From Halichondria panicea (lineage: Eukaryota > Porifera > Demospongiae > Suberitida > Halichondriidae), in contig NC_087387.1 in NCBI RefSeq assembly GCF_963675165.1, forward strand, positions 4,614,990 through 4,678,989: DNA of 64,000 nucleotides, given 5' to 3'. Shown here piece after piece: positions 1-12,500 of the stretch. Every line of letters begins with the position of its first letter. Position 1 is the first letter of the stretch. A program made the position numbers and the translations under genes. The notes below the pieces were generated by a model, which ran no database searches, was not told the DNA's origin, and worked only from the letters and a program-made list of their open reading frames with translations.

Positions 1-3000
1 GGCAGTTACTCCTGACAAAGCAGGTGCTAAAACTGATGCTGTTTCTCCAGAGTTAAGTGCAAGTACTCCGCCTAAAAAATCTGTCGGTGTGAAACGAACT
101 ATGTCCTTTGCACTCCTTCCTGAAGTAAGAGTCAGTAAAAAGTTGAAGTTTGCACCAAAAACATTTACAGTCACTTCCTCTAGTAAAATTGACGGGAATA
201 AAAAGAAACGAAGGTGGTCTTCAGGCAGAATGAAGTTGAAAAATTCATGCCAATCATCTGAAGAGGACGAAGTATCAAAAACGAAAAAACTGATGTCACT
301 TTTGAAAAAAACAAATATCACCCTCAGTACAGATATTCCCGGCAAGTCAGCGAACAAACAGATGGAGTTAGCGCTTAAATCACCCCCTACAAATTCTGCA
401 AGTGGTGGTGGTTTTGTACGGTCAAGGTCCCAGAGTGGGTATTGCAATGTACAGGAGATCCTCAAGCAGGCCAAACTGAGTTTGTCTAGAGAGAGTATTC
501 AAAACCCTATGCTAATTGAAGAACCACTGCCACTGACGCACAACTCAAACAGTGTCTCGGAGAAGTCGTCTGCACCTTCTACTAATAGTAAAGAAAAATT
601 AGTCAGCAACTCGAGCAAGAGTGGCAGCAACCAAGTTACACCAAGTCCTGAGGAAACCCTTCTCTCTCCTATTATAGCGTTATTAAAAACTAATACAAAT
701 ATTTCATCTGAGACCCAAAAACACGTTCCAAATAATGCCAGTTCCACGAAGGGAACAAAGATACGTGTAAGAAATCCATTCCAGAAGTCCAAAAATGTGA
801 CCGCAACGACTAAATCTGACTGTAAAGATTCTGATGTTGATATAAAAACTATGATGTGTATTGACGAAGGAACAACTACCACTGTACTCTCAGAGAGCTG
901 CAACCAAGCAACTATCAACCACAGTAATCTCAATGAAAATCAATCTGCTGAAAATACATCTTCTCCTATGAGCGTACAGCATGTTGAAAATATGAACTTC
1001 TTGCTATCCAAACAACCTTTTCCCACCATCACTGATCCCCGTGACGATGAACTCGGATACCTCATGGACCAACTTCTCCCAGATCCTATGGATGATATAA
1101 CGACGATGGACTTGGGGGGAGGTGCTCCCGTAGAGAGCGGAGGGAATCATTTACCACCAACTCTGCTAACAACTGAAGTTGAAACAAATGGAATTACGCA
1201 ATTATTTAATGGGAAAACAGTGTCTGAAACTTTTGATGGAAACATGCTAGCGTTGCTTGAAGAAACTTCTTCATTTAAACTTCCTTCCTCTCAAGAACTT
1301 TCCAAATTGATGCAAAATGCAATGGAATTAGCCGATGATACTTCTCAAGTTGCCATGCCTACCAACGACAATGCAAGTAAAGCCTGTTCCGTTCGTTCTT
1401 CTACATCCCCACTTGACTCACCATGCCTTGGGATTGGAGATCAAAATTGTTTGCCTAACTCTCAAAAAATTGAAGCAGACCCTGACCCACTCGAAAAGGT
1501 AAAAATGCTCAAAACTGAGTTGTACATGTGTCATTACTTTTATCTTCGTTGCTATGCAGGTCACAACGTTGCTCCATGCTGAATTGAGTTCAAACGTTCA
1601 AGATCTCAATAGAAGCACTGAGCACAGTATTTGTGATAATGATGACGGCACTTCTCAGAATGAGTCCGCTGAAAACAAACTATATTCCCTGAAGTCAGGT
1701 GCAAGTACTCCATCTTCACCTGGTGGCATTGCCGGCCAAGAAGACATCGATGACGTTAGAATTCAAGAAACCGAACACACTACAATACAGAACAATGGTA
1801 TGCTAAAGTCAGATGATGAGGAGTCAATAACAGACAATTTGTGCAAAGCTGACTCAGCAAATTCTCCGGAGCTCTCTGGACATGATGATATTATGCCACA
1901 ATCCAATGCCGTCTGTTTCGATAGCTTGAAGCCCTCACAAGTCAACCCTACAAATACAAAATCTGAGGCAACCATTCCCGATCTTGAACCACCTTCTCTG
2001 GACACAATATTGAACACCAACTCTTCATTATCGAATATTCAGCCCTGCGCGAACTCAAATTCCAACAACCATGAAATGCAGTCACCTAAACAGCACTCCA
2101 CCGATCCTGTCATTATCTCTGATCAGTCTATAGACTCACAATCTGAGGGGTTCAGGGAAACGTTGCAGCCATCTGAAGACCAATCCCTTACTAATCCATT
2201 GATGGACACCATACCATCCGAAGACCAAGACTCACAAGCCACTACCAATCCATCGATGGACAAACCATCTGAAAACCAAGACTCATACCATCCATTGATG
2301 GACAAACCATCTGAAGACCAAGACTCACAATCTCCATCAATGGACACTATACCATCCGAAGACCAAGCCACTACCAATCCATCGATGGACAAACCATCTG
2401 AAGACCAAGACTCACACCATCCATTGATGGACAAACCATCTGAAAACCAAGACTCACAATCTCCATCAATGGACACTATACCATCCGAAGACCAAGCCAC
2501 TACCAATCCATCGATAGACAAACCATCTAAAGACCAAGACTCACACCATCCATCGATGGACAAACCATCTGAAGACCAAGACTCACAATCTCCATCAATG
2601 GACACTATACAATCCGAAGACCAAGCCACTACCAATCCATCGATGGACAAACCATCTGAAGACCAAGACTCACACCATCCATCGATTGACAAACCATCTG
2701 AAGACCAAGACTCACAATCTCCATCAATGGACACTATACCATCCGAAGACCAAGCCACTACCAATCCATCGATGGACACCATACCGTCTGAAGACCAAGA
2801 CTCACAAGCCACTACCAATCCATCGATGGACAAACCATCTGAAGACCAAGAATCACAATCCCTTACTAATCCATTGATGGACACCATACCATCCGAAGAC
2901 CAAGACTCACAAGCCACTACCAATCCATCGATGGACAAACCATCTGAAGACCAAGACTCACACAATCCATTGATGGACTTACCATCTGAAGACCAAGACT

Positions 3001-6000
3001 CACAAGTACCTACCAATCCATCGATGGACACCACACCATCCGAAGACCAAGACTCACAAGCCACTACCAATCCATCGATGGACAAACCATCTGAAGACCA
3101 AGACTCACACAATCCATTGATGGACAAACCATCTGAAGACCAAGACTCACAATCTCCATCAATGGACACTATACTATCTGAAGACCAACACTCAAACAAT
3201 CCATTGATGGACGTACCGTCTGAAGACCAAGACTCACAAGCCCCTACCAATCCATCGATGGACACCATACCATCTGAAGACCAAGACTCACAAGCTCCTA
3301 CCAATCCATCGATGGACACTATACCGTCTGAAGACCAAGGCTCACAAGCCCCTACCAATCCATCGATTAGCACCTTTTTAGTGGAGCAGTTTCTCGGTGA
3401 TGACCAGCAATCAGGCTCTTCCGTTCTTACCCGCTCTGCTCAGTTAAAAAGTGCGGATAGTTTCAGCAAACCTGCTCTAGGGTTTTCTCCGCTCGTGACT
3501 GACAATGAACTCGGTGTCTCACACTCTACCTCTGCTTCATTAAAGTCTAGCGTGAAACTCGAAAATGGACAAACAAACGAACCACCTGAAACCACAGATT
3601 TAATCAACGGCTCAGGTACAAAGACAAACACTGAGAAAACCATGGTTGATCATAAAGACGATCCTTTTCTGCTAGATTTTGAGGAAGGTTTTGATTCGTT
3701 GTCAAACTTAAATTTCCGCAAATTGTACCCGACTCGTTCCAAGTCTCGCCCGGCCTCCAATCATGCTCTCTCCTTAAGCAAGGTTCTGGGTAAGCGAGGG
3801 AGGTCAGTTCCTATGGAACTAAAGTCCCCCTTCAGTGAGACGAGCAGTGTGGGTGACAGTGTGTTCGAGGAGAAGAAGTGCGATGCACCTAAGAGAGGGA
3901 AGAGGAAGAAGTGAGTGTGCGTGGGTGTGGGTGGGTGCGTGCGTGCGTGGGTGTGTGTGTAGACTAATATAGCTGCTCAAGGATCAGTATGTGCAAGTAA
4001 GAGTTTTTAGTCAAGTTTTCTGGATTTTAATTGGTGGATTTGCAAAATAATGCTTTGTTCTCGAGTTATGCCTAGTTTGCTTACTTGGAATGCCATTGCA
4101 GCCTTTTCAGAAGAGTCTGCAGCAAAACTTGTCATAGAGTGTTGCTTAGTAGTTAGCTCTGCACTGTAGAACGCTGGTAGCTGCAAGAGTGATAAGAGAG
4201 CTGCAAGGCCCTACTGATGCAGCAGCCATTACTTTTGACATCATTTTTAGCAGCAATCACAATCGATATTTTCCCACTCTTTGACTTTCCGTGTGATTCT
4301 GCCGGCATGCAGCAAAATCAATTAATGTTCATCATGATAATCATGTTACAGTTTCAAAAACACTATGTGATTGTTATTACTTTGGTTCTCTCGTGCATGA
4401 AAATATCACAATGAGAGCAACTTAATGTAAGTATACTCCTCACAGTTTAACTGAGAGCAGACCCTCCAGGAAGGTCAAAGTGTCTACTCCTCACTCCTCC
4501 ACCACCAGTGCACCTGATCTGGAGCCCTCTACCGCCCCCGACACACCCACGGAGCCCTCTACCGCCCCCGACACACCCACAATGGTGAGGTCGTTTGTGT
4601 GGATACACTGATCATTAATTAGCAGTGGTTATGTTGATGTGGTTAAAGCAATTAAAAGAGTAACTTGAGTATATTATTAAGTAATATACCGTATAGCGGG
4701 TAATTTTTGTGGGATAAAATATTCTATTTTCGTGGGTAAGCTGACCTCCACGAAATTTTAACGTAGGCGTGGCTTACCGGAACGTATAAGTGCAGGCAAC
4801 GAGACTTAACGAAAATTTTACTCGAAAACCACCGTTTTCGAGTTGAACAAATTTTTTACTCCACGAAAATTACCCGCTATACGGTACTGTATGCTACCTT
4901 TTATTGGATTGTACAGTCATAATCATGAATAATTTTTATTGTATAAAGTTCTTATTATAATTCACATACCATGGCAAACACAGTCTCTCAATTTTGTACC
5001 CTTTACTTTTCACTTTCACAGATAAAAAAAACAGTTTTCTCTCTTTTATCTATGCCGCCTCTCAATTACCACCCCCTCACACACACACACGCGCACACAC
5101 ACAGGTGGGGGACATTGTATGGGCGAAAGCGTCCCAGCTTCCCGGATGGCCTGGCCGGATAATTTCTCACAAGAAGAGGCGAGGGATGGGAACACCACCA
5201 GAGAACATGGTGTGTATGTATGTACAATGTATGTTGAGTACTTTGTGTAAATAACATTTGCCTTGACTACCTTCACTAGGTAACCTTGCTACATTTGTAG
5301 CTAGCCTATTGTACGTATACATGTACACGTAGGTGGATAGTAATGTATCGATACGTTGTGATCTACAGGGTGTCATACAGGGGGGGGGAAGAGGGATACC
5401 TCTCCAATCCCCCCCCCCTTTTTTTGCATTCAGGTACTAGTTGTATGACTGAGTGTCCTACTATAACAGGGTATTGAAATAACAGTTGACCCTTTTTTTA
5501 GCAAAATGTTCTGGTTACTTTTCTTATTTCCCCCTCTACTTCAAAATCCTGTATGACACCCTGATCTACTTGTAATTGCATTGTTGACTGATAAAATAAG
5601 ATCGGTTCCTAAAAGATTAATGTTGCCCTTTTGTCGAGAGATTGCCCTTTTCCCAGGTTTGTCTTTGCTGTAACTATGCTTAGGCAAGGTGTACGTTTGT
5701 GTGCGAAGTGAAAAATTTCTTTCAATTGTCATTAATTTGATAAATTTTCAGCTAGTGATAAATGGTATTGCAGTAATCTAATTTGCTACATTCATGTATT
5801 TACACAAGAATATTAATAATTCTCAGTTTTCGCAAGTTTTTCAAATTGCTCGCCCTGTGTTTATTCCTATGCAGGTATGGGTAGAATGGTTCGGTAGTGG
5901 GTCCACCGTCAGTATGGTGGATGTGGCTAATGTGAGGCCTCTGGAAGAGGGTGTCAAAACCAGAGGGGCATTCAAGAACAAGAAAAAGAAAAAATTGGAA

Positions 6001-6042
6001 AAAGCAATAAGTCTGGCTCGAAAGGCTTTACAAGCCAAATAA
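1..6042 (+). CDS. PWWP-domain chromatin protein, 5' end outside window
   Basis: Five exons can be read: 2-1498, 1560-3910, 4461-4584, 5105-5209 and 5875-6042. They join in one frame for 1,414 codons ending in TAA, with GT donors, AG acceptors and phases 0, 2, 0, 0. The frame is already open at base 2 with no start, so the N-terminus lies upstream. Intron 1 is only 61 nt. Most of the protein is low-complexity, Ser/Thr/Asp-rich and probably disordered, with basic patches (residues near KKKRRW and the end of exon 2). The last 90 residues form a PWWP domain: VGDIVWAKASQLPGWPGRI, then VWVEWFG and a Lys-rich C-terminal helix. PWWP domains bind methylated histone tails and DNA in the nucleus. The VWVxWFG strand and terminal basic helix recall the C-terminal PWWP of MBD5/MBD6 and that of DNMT3, but this assignment is an inference because the N-terminal part is not visible. 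A polyadenylation-like AATAAA lies at 6335. Confidence 0.82.
2190..3370 (+). repeat. Coding minisatellite, 26 PSEDQ units
   Basis: Exon 2 of the PWWP gene carries about 26 degenerate units built on the peptide NPSMDKPSEDQDSQ, alternating with SPSMDTIPSEDQATT. Unit length varies from 8 to 16 residues in whole codons, so the frame survives. The array is acidic, Ser/Pro-rich and likely disordered. Because the unit has no stop in the antisense direction either, a 416-codon antisense frame exists here. It is an artefact of the repeat. Confidence 0.9.
4687..4886. mobile_element. TA-flanked MITE in intron 3 of the PWWP gene
   Basis: A 200-bp element has terminal inverted repeats CCGTATAGCGGGTAATTTT and its complement, flanked by TA on both sides. 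This fits a Tc1/mariner-type non-autonomous element. Relatives lie at 37925, 41858, 48179 and 56093. Confidence 0.75.
5366..5563. mobile_element. CAGGGTGTCATACAGG element with 5-bp target duplication
   Basis: The inverted ends are CAGGGTGTCATACAGG and CCTGTATGACACCCTG. The flanks repeat ATCTA on both sides. It lies in intron 4 of the PWWP gene. A second copy is in an intron of SP3 at 54097, also with a 5-bp duplication (CAACT). No transposase is encoded. Confidence 0.75.
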
Positions 6043-6534
6043 ATTGAAGCTGCCTGATGTTCGTTTTTTTTCAGATGCAAACGTTGTCTGTTCCCTGTGT
6101 CTTTATTTATCCTTTGTAGCAGGTTATTTTATGTGGCTATGCAACATGTATACTTTATATTATAAGCTAATAGTGTACGTGGTTTGTGTGCAGCAATTAA
6201 TTGCTCATGATAAAGTTTACGGAGATGAACGGATGTGATAAGTCCGTAAATTAATTTCAATATGTACTATACTTCCGGCTTACAGAGCAGTACACACCAG
6301 AGGGTGTTGCAAATGGCGACAGGATCTAACGGCCAATAAAGAAGACAGTGACCTTCCAAGAAAGCTTCGTGTACGGCCATGGATGGAGTCTATGGCTTGT
6401 AAATAGTATCGTTGTGTTCAGTAATGACTACGCTATCTATTTATGTACCTTGAAGAGTGTATATTGCCTAGCAAAGGCTATTCCAAGGGGGTTTTTGGTG
6501 TTGTGTTAGTCTCTGTCGGTCCCACCTCTTCGCG
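6043..6534. other. Intergenic: PWWP gene 3' end and Epc promoter
   Basis: This 492-bp spacer separates two genes on the same strand. It holds an AATAAA at 6335-6340 that could serve the upstream gene. The remainder presumably contains the 5' UTR and promoter of the Epc gene. No TATA box or other motif stands out. Confidence 0.5.
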
Positions 6535-9500
6535 ATGAGCAAGCTATCTTTTCGAGCGAGGGCCCTGGATGCTACCAAGCCTCTACCTATCTACCATGCC
6601 GATGATCTACCGGATTTATCAGACTTCAGCACCATCAACCGGACGGTGCCTCAGATGCCCACCGGGATGGAGAAAGAAGAAGAGTCGGTGAGTGAATGTA
6701 CCTTTGAGCGTCCGCCATTTTTAAAATGGCGGACGAAACATTTGACACTAAACACATTTTTTTAAAGTCTATAGAGTCTCTAGTAGCCTAGAAAGCTTCA
6801 AGTAGGAAGGTATAATCGTGCTTGTGCTCTAGCTGCAGCTTTAGGCTTGTTTTGTCCATGAGGAGAGAGTAAATTTGCAAGAAGGTTCTATTCTTTCTGA
6901 TGTGGGAGGTGTGGTCATTTAACTTAATGTTATTCATACATGCAGCTTTGCAACAATGCTTTACTTTTGCATGAAACAGATCGCTTTATCGGTTTTTATG
7001 AAGGCATACATGCACGTAGTGTATTTATAGTAACTCAGACAAGTTCTTCATGCATATCTTTGTATCCTCCCCAGGAGCGCCACTTGCAGGATGTGATACA
7101 GGCTAAGCAAACTAACAGTGTGAAAAAGAAGCATGTATACATTCCCATCCCTGAGGCGACCATCCCTGTGAAGCACTATGATACGATCAACCAACAAATC
7201 AACAGGGCGCATCAGTATGTCAGAGTGCCAGGTAAGATACACTGTTTAATTTATTGCAGTAACAGTATCTATTCGTAGTGTTATGTTATTTGAATCAAAG
7301 TCCTATATTTCCAGCTTTACTTTGCACATACATGACTGTACTAGTATACATGTACACGTACACGTGATATGTAGTTGGTACCAAGCTGTACAAATGGTCT
7401 TTATCTCTCCCCTCGTGGTTGGTAGCACCCCTTGCCTGTAGCCACAGTTATTGCAAGTAATGGGTGGGGGTGACATTGGTGGTTGCAGAGATCTACTTGA
7501 ACATTCTCCTCTCTAAAGATGAATCACCTTTATATGCTATGATTTTCTCGATGTCATGGCTTAGTGAATATTGTCAAGGCAATTACTGGGTGGGCACATG
7601 TAGTAATTACATGTATATAATTGTACATGTATGCGGGTTTCCCTTCACCATGCATTGTGTGTGCAGCCTAACTAGATCAAGTAGAAATGTGTATACACTG
7701 TGTAATTGATCTAATTCAGACACACATACATGTAGTGTTGCTATAGCAGCGGTGTGGTGGAAAGACTGTTGTTTGCTTTTGGTGAGAGCTATCCCCACAA
7801 TTAGTTTTCGTATCAGTATGGTGTTTGTGTTCATGTGCTGCTCTGTGTATTCAACCCACCCACTCATCCACCCCCAGGGCTCGGACTGGAGGAGGTCCCG
7901 GACTATGACCTTGACTCAGAGGATGAGGAGTGGCTCAACGCTCAGAGCAACGAGAGAGTGAGTCACTGGAACTCTGTGTGTGTGTGTGTACACTATACAT
8001 GTATGTATAATAATAGCAGAGCTATGTGCGTGTGAGTGTGTGTGCGTGCCTTGTACATTATAGCGGGACTGTGTGTGTATAATGTACATAATTATAATTA
8101 TACAAATCCCTGTACATTTTACATGTATGTTTCATGTGCATGATTTTACATAATTATGTACTATTCATTGGACTGTGACTCTGTGAGTATAGGCACACTG
8201 CATAATTGATGTACATGTGAATGCATGTGCATTGTTTATGTGTAGTAAAGTAATGTCAGTTGTGTATTGTGGTATCTGCCTCCCCTAGAAGCTTGCTTAA
8301 ACTCTCTCTCTCTTTCTCTCTTTGTAGCCTCTCTCTCCCACCCACTTTGAGCGTATGATGGACCGTCTGGAGAAGGGCAGTGGGAACACGGTCCTCTCAG
8401 AGAGGGAGGCCCAGGGTCTGCTCAGGGACGATGAGAACCTCGTGTTAGCCGTGTATGACTACTGGCTAGCCAAGAGACTCAGACTGGTGGGTGAGGGGTC
8501 CGGTGGTAGCAGTGGTATAGAGATACATGTAGGCAGTTCAATTCTTGACAAGTGTACACTGTGTAGGTAGCATTTGAGGACTAGTAGGCAGTTCATGGGT
8601 ACACTGCATTGATATGCTACAATACATGTAGGTACATGTACTACAATTAGGTATAATTTAATTATGTGTATGCATTGTTGATAAGCTATGCACTATAATT
8701 ATTATTCACACACATGTACATGTACATATAGTATCTGTGTGTGCTTTATGACTTTGGCTAGTATTGCCTGAATTCCTCTTTCTAATGGCTTGATCTGTTT
8801 ATGATGTTTCGTGTACAGTGTACGTATATTGTCTGTCACAACCACTATTATTAGTCACTGCATGGTCATCATCTCTGTCTCTCTCCAGGGTCGTTCCCTG
8901 ATGCCAGTGGTGAAGCAGGAGGGTCGTGATGGAGGGTCAGGCTCCAACCCATACCTCGCTTTCAGGAAGAGAACAGAGAAGATGCAGACCAGGAAGGTTA
9001 GTGACTGCATGTGATACGTGTATACTAGTACAGTGAAACCTGCCAGTCTATTGTGGTCACCCTATAAGCAGGTCATCCTCATAATACAGCCAGGTTAATG
9101 GGCTCCAGAGTCTCTCCGAAGCATGCATTTGGACCTGTTAACGCCACCCTCTTTATTACAGCCACTGCTGGTCTGCCCAAGGGTGACCACATTCTTATTA
9201 TTATTTCAGTGTACATTTTTATTGATAAATACCTGTTGAATTTTGAGTTGCATTCTGAAGGTGATTGTTATTACAAGGCATATCTTTCCTTCTAGAATCG
9301 TAAGAATGATGAGACAGCCTACATGCAGATGTTGAAATTGAAGAGAGATCTTGAAAAGGCTGTGTAAGTCGATATACATTTTGTACCATATACAACTAAA
9401 GCACCTGTTGTAACTCGAGCTTTCATGGTCTGTACTGCTTTATCATTATCTGTGGTATGCATTACATGTGTACTACTAGCCTCCTTCACTAGCCTCCCCT

Positions 9501-12500
9501 GAAGAGAAGGCCTGCTACTGACTGCTTGCGCATGTGCAACATTATTGGATATTTGTTCCCGTAAAATGTCCTATAATACTGAATTTATCGCGAAAATATT
9601 CTGACAAAGTATTGAAAGTCATACACAGAGCTATTTAGCCAGCTAGCTAGCTAGAGACAAAGCTGTAGTTTTGTTGTACAGCTATGTACAGCTATTTTCT
9701 TTCTGATAGAGCCAGTAGCAGTAGTATAGTAGACTTTCACCAAAGTTAGTATTAGATGGGCGTGGCCTGTCCATTAGGCTATTGTCAGCTTTCACTCCCT
9801 TCAGACGATTGTCATCCACACTATTGCAGGCTGTGGGTCTTTTGTTAGCATAGCAGGCTACGGGTAGCTATCAGCTCTTTCTCAGAGATGGGCTAGAAAC
9901 CTTCAATCGAACTTTCTATCTACTTCCTTCAATCCACTTCCGTTCGTTGTGACGTCTTTGTTTTACTGAGCATACACGTTGTTATCCTGCGTTAGCCGGT
10001 ATCTGGCTAATGGTTAGCGCATGTGCAAGCAGTCGATACCAGGCCCTCTCTTCGAGGAAGAGCGGCCTGGAATCGAGGCTAGTGTACTACATGTGTACTT
10101 GTAATACACTGGTACTCTATTGTTAATGTTGTGTAGGTCACTGTTTGAGTGGGTGAGAGACAGGGAACAGAAGAAACAAGAGCTCGCCAAAATGCAAATG
10201 AACGCCTTCAAAAAAAGGTATGTCTCAAACTTGGTGAGCCTATGCTGTAAATCAAGTTCTGGGCATGCCCAATCGTACAATGTACATGTACTGTATCAAT
10301 TAATGTACATGTACTGTGTGTGCAATAGGGGGCTTCCCTACGTGTATGTTTGGGGAATTTCCCCTCGAACAGTATCCTGTATAAAAATTATGTACATTAT
10401 AATTATACATGTAATTGTATATACCCTAAACAACAACTCTGACTTCTTGTTTATCTTGTACCTCCATGTACTGTACAGGTATCAGCTTCAAGATTGGAGT
10501 GGTAACATCCTCTCATCATTGCAAGCCTCCACCAAGTCCGGTCTGGGTCGACGTAACTCTGACTGGGACAACAGAGCAAGGCTCAAGGTACGACATGTAC
10601 ACCTACTGTACTGATTGATTGATATGTGCCACTAAATGTGGGCTACCAGTAATGTAACTTGATTTTGGATTGGGCAAAAAAAGAATGAACGTTCAGTAGT
10701 GCCTTATTGATAGCTGGATCTGTTGCTGGCCCAAACCTAGCATTCGTACTGTATTTCACTGTGTACATGTACATGCTGCAACCCTGTGCTATGTGTTGAA
10801 CTGTGGTTATGATCCTGTGTCTACAGTTGGAGGCTAGTGGGGACTATGAAGTCCATCACATGGGAGCGTGAGTGACAGTTACACACATGTACATGTATCT
10901 ACTACAGTGCGTGTATTTACACTGTGGTGAAACCTGTCTATTGTGGTCACCCTCTAGAATACAGCCACCCCAAAGTCTCCCCATAGCATGTGTTTGGATG
11001 ATAAAAATAGCGCACAGTACATGTATGTTTCAACCTAAGCCACCTCTGTTAGTGTACGTACATTTACCTGCTGAGTCAGCACTGCCTGGATGTTGAAGTT
11101 CATAGTCTAAGTTCACTCAAACTTGCTGACAATTTTGTACTTGAGCCTGACCAGTTCTACAGTAAATGTACATTGCTTTGTTGTCATCAACACTGTCACC
11201 GTGACGTTTCTGTGTTTCTGTGCTTACAGTGGCAGGAAAAGGAAGAAGAGAAGAAGCAACTACTTTTATACTGAGGTAGGCAATGATCGCATAATTATGT
11301 TTACAATACCAGTACTATGGACGTAGCCCTCACTAACACCCACACCACCACCCTCACAGGTCCACTCAGAGGCACCCCTCACACCCTCCACTCCAGACAA
11401 GGTCCACCGAGACTCCACCCATGATCTCTCGTCAGACAGACTTGAAGACGAGGAGTACGAGGGACTGTTCTCGTTCAAGAGGAAACCGCACGTCAGATAT
11501 CATTCAGTGAGTGGAGATAGAAATATCCGATGCTTACAGTACTTTTATTGTGTGATGTGTTTTTTACTGAGCACTTGGCCATACATGTACATTGTAGATC
11601 GTAATCAAGATCGTACATTCTTATTGTACAATGTAGATGTACATGTAGGTATACGTATCGTTCCTGGGCAGACCAGCATGGTGCATGTAATTACATGTAT
11701 GAGGTGGCTTCGTGGAGACTAGGGTTGTCCATGTTTGTATGCTCTATGTAGTTTTTATTTGTGTACCTGTATTACTCCCCACACACACAGTCTCGCGATC
11801 CCCTCAGTGTATGGCCATGGACAAACGAGGATGCCCCTGACCATCCCTCCAGTAACGAGCCTGATGACAGCGACCTCATGATAATGGACTATGCCCCTTA
11901 CGCCATGTCCCACGCCGCCAGCAGGGAGAGAGCCAGGGGGGCAACTGGGCCTAGGAGAAGGTATCGATTCAGCAGAGCCAGTCTGAGCAGTGGAGGGGTT
12001 GGGCTGACTAGGCGGAGGCTGGGACGAGGAGGGCGGTGAGTACTGGTCTGATATGTATGTACAGTACATGTTTATTGCATTGTGAATGTATTGTTCCTTA
12101 GTAGTTGTTGGTTATGGTGAATCCTTTCTGAACTAAGACCAAGTTTTTGTTAATCCCTAAAGGGCGAATTTCTCCGAACTAAAACTGTAAGCTCTCTCGA
12201 CTCTCGTATACCTTGTAGTGTAAAAAATACACTTACATGTATCATCATGGAGCTGGTCTAAAACGTTAATGATATGTACTGTTCCCGCCATGTGTAGTGT
12301 ACTATGGGATCGTCTCACACGGACTGAGCTCCTCCCCTCTGCCACACCCCCTGCCACACCCACCAAGGGAGAAGCCTCTGAGAGTATGGACACAAGGTAC
12401 GTGTACATGTAGTGTACTACACTGTAGACATTACTGTAGCCTATGCTTAGCTCATCTTGTACTAATACATGTGCATGTGCATGTAGGTAGTCAGTGCAGT

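Noticed and set aside
499-933. 144-codon antisense frame
   Set aside because: Lies wholly inside exon 1 of the PWWP gene and shows no conserved feature.
2123-3373. 416-codon antisense frame
   Set aside because: It mirrors the PSEDQ minisatellite, whose unit has no antisense stop. It has only repeat-derived residues and no independent start or splice context.
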